Source of the DNA: an uncultured Collinsella sp.
GTDB taxonomy: Bacteria; Actinomycetota; Coriobacteriia; Coriobacteriales; Coriobacteriaceae
Length of the DNA: 25,598 bases
Assembly: GCA_900762355.1 (NCBI GenBank)
Contig: CAAFGE010000029.1
Location: forward strand, 1 to 25,598
Direction of reading: 5' to 3'
Each line of letters begins with the position of its first letter. The first letter of the stretch is position 1. Position numbers and translations under genes: made by a program. The notes under the pieces were generated by a model. It made no database searches. It worked only from the letters and a program-made list of their open reading frames with translations, and was not told the DNA's origin. Below are positions 21,008 through 25,598 of the stretch, piece by piece.

Positions 21008-22321
21008 CTAGTTACGCTTGAGATGGACGACGGTTTCGCAGTGGAAGGTTTGCGGGAACAGGTCGACCGGTGTGATCTTGACGGGGGAGAAGGTGCCTTT
21101 CTCGACAAAGCGCTTGAGGTCGCGTGCCAGGGTGGCCGGATCACAACTCACATAGGCGACATCGCGAGCGCTCGTGCTGGCGATGAGGTCGATGGCCTCG
21201 GGCGCCAGGCCCGCGCGCGGCGGGTCGACCACCAGGACATCGGCATCCTGGTCGGGGAACTCGCGCACGGCATCGCCGCCGATGACGTCGACGTTGTCGA
21301 GCTTGTTGATCTCGAGGTTACGGCGCAGGTCGCGCACGGCCGGACCGTAGGCTTCGACGGCGGCAACAAAGTCGCAGCGGCGGGCGAGCGGCAGGGTAAA
21401 GGTGCCGGCACCGCAGTACAGGTCCACGGCAAGCTCGTCTTCCTGCGGATCGAGTGCGTCCATGACGAGCTCGATCAAAATCTCGGCGCCCTTGGTGTTG
21501 ACCTGGAAAAACGACGGGGCAGATAAGCGCATCTGGCCTTCGGCGATATTCTCGGTCCACGAGCCCTCACCGGCGAGCATCTCCACCTTAGAGACACGGC
21601 GGGCCTTCTTCTCGCCCTTGCTCATGACGCGCACGACGCTCGTGGGGTGTGCGGCGTCTGCCAGTACGCGTGAGACCTGTGAGCGTGGGAAGGAGCCTGT
21701 GGGTGTCCAAAGTGCGACCTCGAGTGCTTTGGTGCGACGTGAAGCGCGAATGCCCACGCGCTCCAGACCCAGGTTGTGGCTGCCGCTCAGATAGTTGAGC
21801 GCGCCGACGACCGATTTGAGCGCCTTGGGAAAACGCTTATCGAACAGCGGGCACGAATCGACGGTCACGATCTTGCTGGGGTCGACGCCGTGCATGCCAA
21901 GGCGAACACGGCCGTTAACGAGAGTGGGCTCCAGCTCAATCTTATTGCGGTAGCCCCAGTCGTCCTTGGTATGGCGGATAGGCTGGACAAGATCGTTGAC
22001 CTGCTCGGGGGTGAACTTGCCAATGCGCTCGAGCGTGGAGCGCAGGTTTTGCTCTTTGGCGGCAAGCTGAGCGGAGCGCGATAGATTGCCCCACGAACAA
22101 CCGCCGCAGATGCCCACGAAGGGGCAGGGGGGCTGAATGCGATCGGGACTCGGCTCCAGAATCTCGGTCGTGCGGGCGCGCATAAACGACTTGCCGTCCT
22201 GCACGATCTCGGCTTCGACGGTGTCGCCTGCCACAGCGCCCTGCACAAAGACGGCCTTGCCGTTGTCGGCATGTGCCAGACCGTCGGTGCCGTACGTCAT
22301 CGATTCTATGGTGAGCTTCAT
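21008..22321 (-). CDS. 23S rRNA uracil-C5 methyltransferase, Fe-S type (RlmD/RlmCD-like)
   Basis: A 437-aa SAM-dependent enzyme forming 5-methyluridine in RNA, in the RumA/TrmA superfamily. A TRAM domain (about 1-55) opens it. Cys66, Cys72, Cys75 (CPFVGICGGC) and Cys157 (VDSCPLF) are the four ligands of a 4Fe-4S cluster. DLYCGAGTFTLPLA (300-313) binds SAM. DPPRAGL precedes YVSCDPATLARDL with the catalytic Cys393. The cluster favours rRNA (RlmC/D) over TrmA-like tRNA targets. The start is ATG 22321 (MKLTIESM), with AGGA close upstream; longer frames up to 22399 run into the ppk terminator. It is transcribed separately from ppk. Confidence 0.9.
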   Translation of the reverse strand: MKLTIESMTYGTDGLAHADNGKAVFVQGAVAGDTVEAEIVQDGKSFMRARTTEILEPSPDRIQPPCPFVGICGGCSWGNLSRSAQLAAKEQNLRSTLERIGKFTPEQVNDLVQPIRHTKDDWGYRNKIELEPTLVNGRVRLGMHGVDPSKIVTVDSCPLFDKRFPKALKSVVGALNYLSGSHNLGLERVGIRASRRTKALEVALWTPTGSFPRSQVSRVLADAAHPTSVVRVMSKGEKKARRVSKVEMLAGEGSWTENIAEGQMRLSAPSFFQVNTKGAEILIELVMDALDPQEDELAVDLYCGAGTFTLPLARRCDFVAAVEAYGPAVRDLRRNLEINKLDNVDVIGGDAVREFPDQDADVLVVDPPRAGLAPEAIDLIASTSARDVAYVSCDPATLARDLKRFVEKGTFSPVKITPVDLFPQTFHCETVVHLKRN

Positions 22322-22368
22322 GTTCCTGCCTGTCATTCGCGGTATTGTCCGCAACCATGGTAGCAGGG

Positions 22369-22408
22369 AAAAGTGCCCCGCATCCGAGGCTTTCCTCAAA
22401 TGCGGGGC
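22369..22408 (-). terminator. Terminator of the polyphosphate kinase gene
   Basis: GCCCCGCAT and ATGCGGGGC (22375-22383 and 22400-22408) pair, with GAGG/CCTC inside, followed on minus by ACTTTTCCC. It lies between ppk and the methyltransferase gene. Confidence 0.75.
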
Positions 22409-22435
22409 GCTTCTACAAACTGCTTCTACAAACGT

Positions 22436-24844
22436 CTATTTCGTCTTGCCGGTAATGAGCGTCTTAAGGCCTAGGCCGATCAGGCCCAAGCCCATGCGCA
22501 CGCGGCCAGGGCGATGGCGCTCGATGGCCTTGGCTTTGCCAGCGGGCTTCTCGCGGCGAGCGCTCTTCTCGGACGCGGGCTTGGCCGCCTGCGGTTGGGG
22601 TCGAGGGGCAGGTTCGGACTCAGGCTCGATAACGGTCGCTCGGACCTTCTGGACCTCGGGAGCGGCCGGCTGCGGCTCGGGCTCAGGCTGGGATGCGAGC
22701 GCGGGCTCTGCCTCGGTGGCGGCCTCGGCGTTGCGATAGGCACGCTCCAGCAGAGCTTCCTGCGAGTTGAAGGGCTTCTCGTCCTCTTTGCGCTCCACGG
22801 GAACCCAGGTGCCGTCACTCGTCAGACTGCGTGCCTTCACGTTGTCGCGCAGCTGCATACCCATGTACTCGTGCACCAGGGCGCGGCAGGTGGGGTCGAG
22901 CACGGGGAAGGCGATCTCCACGCGGTGCTCGGTGTTGCGCGTCATCATGTCTGCCGAGCTCAGGTAGATCATGTCCGAGTCCACGCCAAAGGCATAGACG
23001 CGCGCATGCTCCAAAAAGCGTCCGACGATGGAGCGCACGTGCACGTTCTCGGTCTTACCGGCAACACCCGGCTTGAGGCACGAGATGCCGCGGATGATCA
23101 TGTCCACGCGCACGCCGGCACACGATGCCTCGGCAATCTTATCGATGACCTCGCGGTCGGTCAGCGAGTTGAGCTTAAAGAACACGCGGGCGGGCTCGCC
23201 GACGAGGGCGCGCTGAATCTCGCGGTCCAGACCGCGCATGATGAGCGGCTTGAGGCCCACGGGCGCCACGCCCAGGAAGCGGTAGTCTCCGCGCAGGTTG
23301 CCCAGCGACAGGTTACGGAAGAACAGGTTGGCGTCTTCGCCGATGCCGGGATGGGCGGTCATGAGCATAAAGTCGCTGTAGAGCTTGGCCGTCTTCTCGT
23401 TAAAGTTGCCGGTGCCCAATAGCGTCAGACGGGTAAGCGCCATGCCCTCGCGATAGGTGAGCTGGCAGATCTTGGAGTGGCACTTAAAGCCCTCGGAGCC
23501 GTAGATGACAGTGCAGCCGGCCTCTTCCAGACGCTCGGCCCACTCGATGTTGTTCTGCTCGTCAAAGCGTGCGCGGAGCTCCATGAGCACCGTGACCTCT
23601 TTACCGTTTTCGGCTGCATCGATGAGTGACTCGCACAGGCGGCTTTGCTTGGCCACGCGGTAGAGCGTGATGCGCAGCGAGATGCACTCGGGGTCGTAGG
23701 CTGCTTCGTGCACCAGGTCCAAGAACGGATTCATGGCCTCGTAGGGGTAAAAGAGCAGCTTGTCGTGCTGCAGCACCTGCTCGCGGATGGAACGGGACAT
23801 GTCGATGGTGGGGTTGGGCTGCGGCTTAAACGGCGTAAAGAGTAGCTCGTTGCGTAGATGCTCGGGAATCTTGCCCTCAATGCCAAAGACGTAGCCCAGG
23901 TCAAGGGGGATATCGCAGGTAAAGACCGAGCGGCGAGAAAGCTCGAGCGCCTTGCGAATGGTCTTGAGCGTTGGCTTTTCGAGCGAGCCCGATACGGCGA
24001 GTACCACCGGCTGCAGACGCAGGCGCTTCTTGAGGATGCGCTTCATGTGCTGGCGGTAATCCTCTTCCTCCTCGACGCCCTCGCCGTCCGGGTCGATATC
24101 GGCATTGCGAGTGACGCGGATCAGCGCGCGATCCAGCGGCTTATAGGAGCCAAAGCAGCTGTCCAGGCAGGCGAGGATGACGTCCTCGAGCAAAATGTAG
24201 GAGTAGGTGCCGGTGGGCGAGGGGATCTCGACCACGCGGTTCATCGAGGCGGGAATCTCGATAAGGCCCAGCAGGCTCTCCTCGTCGGTGACGCCGTCCA
24301 GGCCACAAGCCAGATAAAGTGCGCCGTTGCGCAGGTTGGGGAAGGGGTGGCGTGGGTCAATGACCAACGGTGAGATAACCGGTGACACGTAGGCCTGGAA
24401 GTAGCGGGTTACAAAGGTGCGCTCCTCGGGTGTAAGCGAATCGATGCGGGCGCGGTGAACGCCCAGAGCGTCGAGCTTGCCCTCGATGCTCTTAAAGATG
24501 GACTCCCAACGGGTAAGGAGCCCGGGCATTTCGGCCATGACAGCATCGACCTGTTCGGAAGCGGTCATATTGCTCTTGTTGTCGACAGGCTGTTTTTTGA
24601 GCTCTGCCAGATCGGACAGGCCGCCCACACGCACCATGAGAAACTCGTCGAGGTTGGACTCGAAAATCGACACGAACTTTAGACGCTCGAACAGCGGAAC
24701 GGTTTCGTCGAAGGCTTCGTCAAGCACGCGGTTGTTAAAGCGCAGCCAGCTAAGCTCTCGGTTTTGCGTGTACGAGAAGTCGCGCGGCGGCTTGCGCAGC
24801 TTAGCGGCCTTTTGCTTCTTTTCGATTTTGCTCGGCATATGCAT
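22436..24844 (-). CDS. ppk1: Polyphosphate kinase 1 with a charged C-terminal extension
   Basis: An 802-aa PPK1, which makes polyphosphate from ATP reversibly at the membrane. All four domains are present: N (NRELSWLRFNNRVLDEA at 28-44), H, C1 and C2. The phosphorylated histidine is His456 in EGFKCHSKICQL, and the second active-site His613 is in FLEHARVYAFG. GTGNFNEKTAKLYSDF and YLSSADMMTRNTEHRVE are standard. Catalytic homology ends near 700. The last 100 residues are extra: a Glu/Pro/Ala-rich spacer (about 705-755), a Lys/Arg block, then a Gly/Leu helix-like end (MGLGLIGLGLKTLITG). The start is 24844 or the third codon at 24838; the ribosome site is weak for both. Confidence 0.94.
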   Translation of the reverse strand: MHMPSKIEKKQKAAKLRKPPRDFSYTQNRELSWLRFNNRVLDEAFDETVPLFERLKFVSIFESNLDEFLMVRVGGLSDLAELKKQPVDNKSNMTASEQVDAVMAEMPGLLTRWESIFKSIEGKLDALGVHRARIDSLTPEERTFVTRYFQAYVSPVISPLVIDPRHPFPNLRNGALYLACGLDGVTDEESLLGLIEIPASMNRVVEIPSPTGTYSYILLEDVILACLDSCFGSYKPLDRALIRVTRNADIDPDGEGVEEEEDYRQHMKRILKKRLRLQPVVLAVSGSLEKPTLKTIRKALELSRRSVFTCDIPLDLGYVFGIEGKIPEHLRNELLFTPFKPQPNPTIDMSRSIREQVLQHDKLLFYPYEAMNPFLDLVHEAAYDPECISLRITLYRVAKQSRLCESLIDAAENGKEVTVLMELRARFDEQNNIEWAERLEEAGCTVIYGSEGFKCHSKICQLTYREGMALTRLTLLGTGNFNEKTAKLYSDFMLMTAHPGIGEDANLFFRNLSLGNLRGDYRFLGVAPVGLKPLIMRGLDREIQRALVGEPARVFFKLNSLTDREVIDKIAEASCAGVRVDMIIRGISCLKPGVAGKTENVHVRSIVGRFLEHARVYAFGVDSDMIYLSSADMMTRNTEHRVEIAFPVLDPTCRALVHEYMGMQLRDNVKARSLTSDGTWVPVERKEDEKPFNSQEALLERAYRNAEAATEAEPALASQPEPEPQPAAPEVQKVRATVIEPESEPAPRPQPQAAKPASEKSARREKPAGKAKAIERHRPGRVRMGLGLIGLGLKTLITGKTK

Positions 24845-25394
24845 CTGTCCGTTCAGTCCCCGCTGGGGACGGTAGCCTAACTCTAATTCACTATTGTCTC
24901 AATTTAGTCGACCGCCGGCACGGACGTATCTCGTGAACGGTATCTTTACCTACTTCTTACGCTGACAAGCCGAAGCACTAACGTCCGGTGATTTGAGCAA
25001 GCGATCTATATCCTCACTCAACTGGTGAGAATGTATGAATAAGAATGATAGCAAGCTGAATATAATCGAATGTAGGTCGAATCGAGGGCAAGCGTCATTT
25101 ATATGCAGAAAACCGTTTTCACTATGCAATTTTGAATCATGGATAACTTTGAGTGTTCAAGCTTGATTTCCTAGAAAAATAACGTTTACCTAGGAAAATC
25201 TGCTTTACAAAACTGAAGTGTATCATGGGAAATCATATGCGATATACCGTTCAGCGTACTTTGCTGACCGTTCGGGGGCGAGGTAGCATTACGGATGGAA
25301 TTTGGATATAACTAGAGCTGTCAGCAAGCAGCGTCCCATATGGAGGGGCGCTGATACATTCGGCCAGTAAGGCCCGAAAGAAAGGTAGGAGGCC
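24845..25394. other. 550-bp AT-rich control region upstream of arginine deiminase
   Basis: There is no convincing gene. Base composition drops well below the genome level. It contains an 8-bp dyad TTTCCTAG (25167-25174) and CTAGGAAA (25190-25197). A possible -10, TATAAC, is at 25307-25312. Two hairpins lie in the expected leader: CAGCGTCCC with GGGGCGCTG (25329-25353) and TTCGGCC with GGCCCGAA (25359-25378). A 28-codon frame at 25225-25311 is discussed in the findings. The ppk promoter must lie at the left end. Confidence 0.55.
25329..25378 (+). promoter_or_regulatory. Structured leader of the arginine deiminase gene
   Basis: Two consecutive hairpins (9-bp stem at 25329-25353 and a bulged stem at 25359-25378) stand right before the AGGAGG of arcA. 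Neither has a U-tract, so a role in mRNA stability or translation is more likely than termination. Confidence 0.5.
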
Positions 25395-25598
25395 ATGACG
25401 AAAGGTCTGCACGTGCCTTCCGAGATCGGCAAGCTCAGGAAGGTCTGCCTGCACCGCCCCGGCGACGAGCTCCTCAACCTGCCGCCCGACGAGCTCGAGC
25501 GACTCCTGTTCGACGACGTCCCGTTCCTGGAGGTCGCGCAGCAGGAGCACGACACCTTCGCCCAGATCCTGAGGGACCAGGGCGTCGAGGTGCTCTAC
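25395..25598 (+). CDS. arcA: Arginine deiminase, N-terminal part (cut by window edge)
   Basis: The first 68 codons of a gene whose start MTKGLHVPSEIGKLRKVCLH and following HRPGDELLNLPPDEL match bacterial arginine deiminase. This enzyme turns arginine into citrulline and ammonia as the first step of the ADI pathway for ATP and acid resistance. LLFDDVPFLEVAQQEHD is the next family block. AGGAGG lies 2-3 nt before the ATG, a tight but strong site. The active-site region and the rest of the pathway lie beyond the window. Confidence 0.92.
   Translation, partial: MTKGLHVPSEIGKLRKVCLHRPGDELLNLPPDELERLLFDDVPFLEVAQQEHDTFAQILRDQGVEVLY

Noticed and set aside
25031..25140. ArgR boxes upstream of arcA
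   Set aside because: TATGAATAAGAAT and GCAATTTTGAATCA resemble half-sites only; AT-rich DNA gives such matches by chance.

Overview
The window is a high-GC bacterial chromosome segment. It has actinobacterial gene content, Gram-positive surface anchoring (an LPxTG protein), strong AAGGAG-type ribosome binding sites and fermentative acetate metabolism. Together these point to a Coriobacteriia gut anaerobe, most likely Collinsella or a close relative. This assignment is inferred from gene style and was not confirmed by a search. There are 20 substantial protein genes (one cut by the right edge), two very small genes (a Trp-rich leader peptide and a 30-residue membrane protein), and an unusual load of structured intergenic DNA. 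I see no tRNA, rRNA, CRISPR array or transposase.

Layout. 1-3700 (minus strand): an energy-coupling-factor (ECF) transporter operon with a membrane S component, a fused double ATPase and an EcfT protein. It is preceded by a leader peptide with three consecutive Trp codons and an intrinsic terminator, so it is probably a tryptophan (or Trp-related) importer under ribosome-mediated attenuation. 3760-5815: a sortase-anchored C69-family dipeptidase. 6119-7138: a lipid (diacylglycerol-type) kinase translationally linked to a 30-aa single-pass membrane protein. 7237-11574 (plus): RNase D, a YugP-type zinc membrane protease, both subunits of exonuclease VII, and a HIT-family hydrolase. 11722-15773: two tandem acetate kinase genes convergent with phosphotransacetylase, the acetyl-CoA to acetate plus ATP pathway. 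16005-18231: UDP-galactopyranose mutase overlapping a family-2 glycosyltransferase, a galactofuranose glycan pair. 18604-20827 (minus): P1-family peptidase, Maf, and a DJ-1/PfpI protein. 21008-24844 (minus): an Fe-S 23S rRNA uracil methyltransferase and polyphosphate kinase. 25395-end: the start of arginine deiminase behind a 550-bp AT-rich control region.

The most unusual content lies between the genes. Five large nested hairpins (2737-2837, 8419-8516, 14647-14777, 18264-18373, 18467-18591) each start 7-49 nt after a stop codon. Each has a long outer stem (12-29 bp runs) whose sequence is unique to that copy, closed around an inner hairpin. The first two share one conserved core and the last two share another. 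Within each pair the copies lie in the same orientation relative to the gene they follow, and stem changes are compensated on both sides. These look like two families of structured 3'-UTR elements. A further degenerate array of inverted GGAAA-n5-TCCCA sites with an exact 62-bp period lies at 14315-14484. An inverted, decayed copy of the glycosyltransferase tail flanks the element at 18264.
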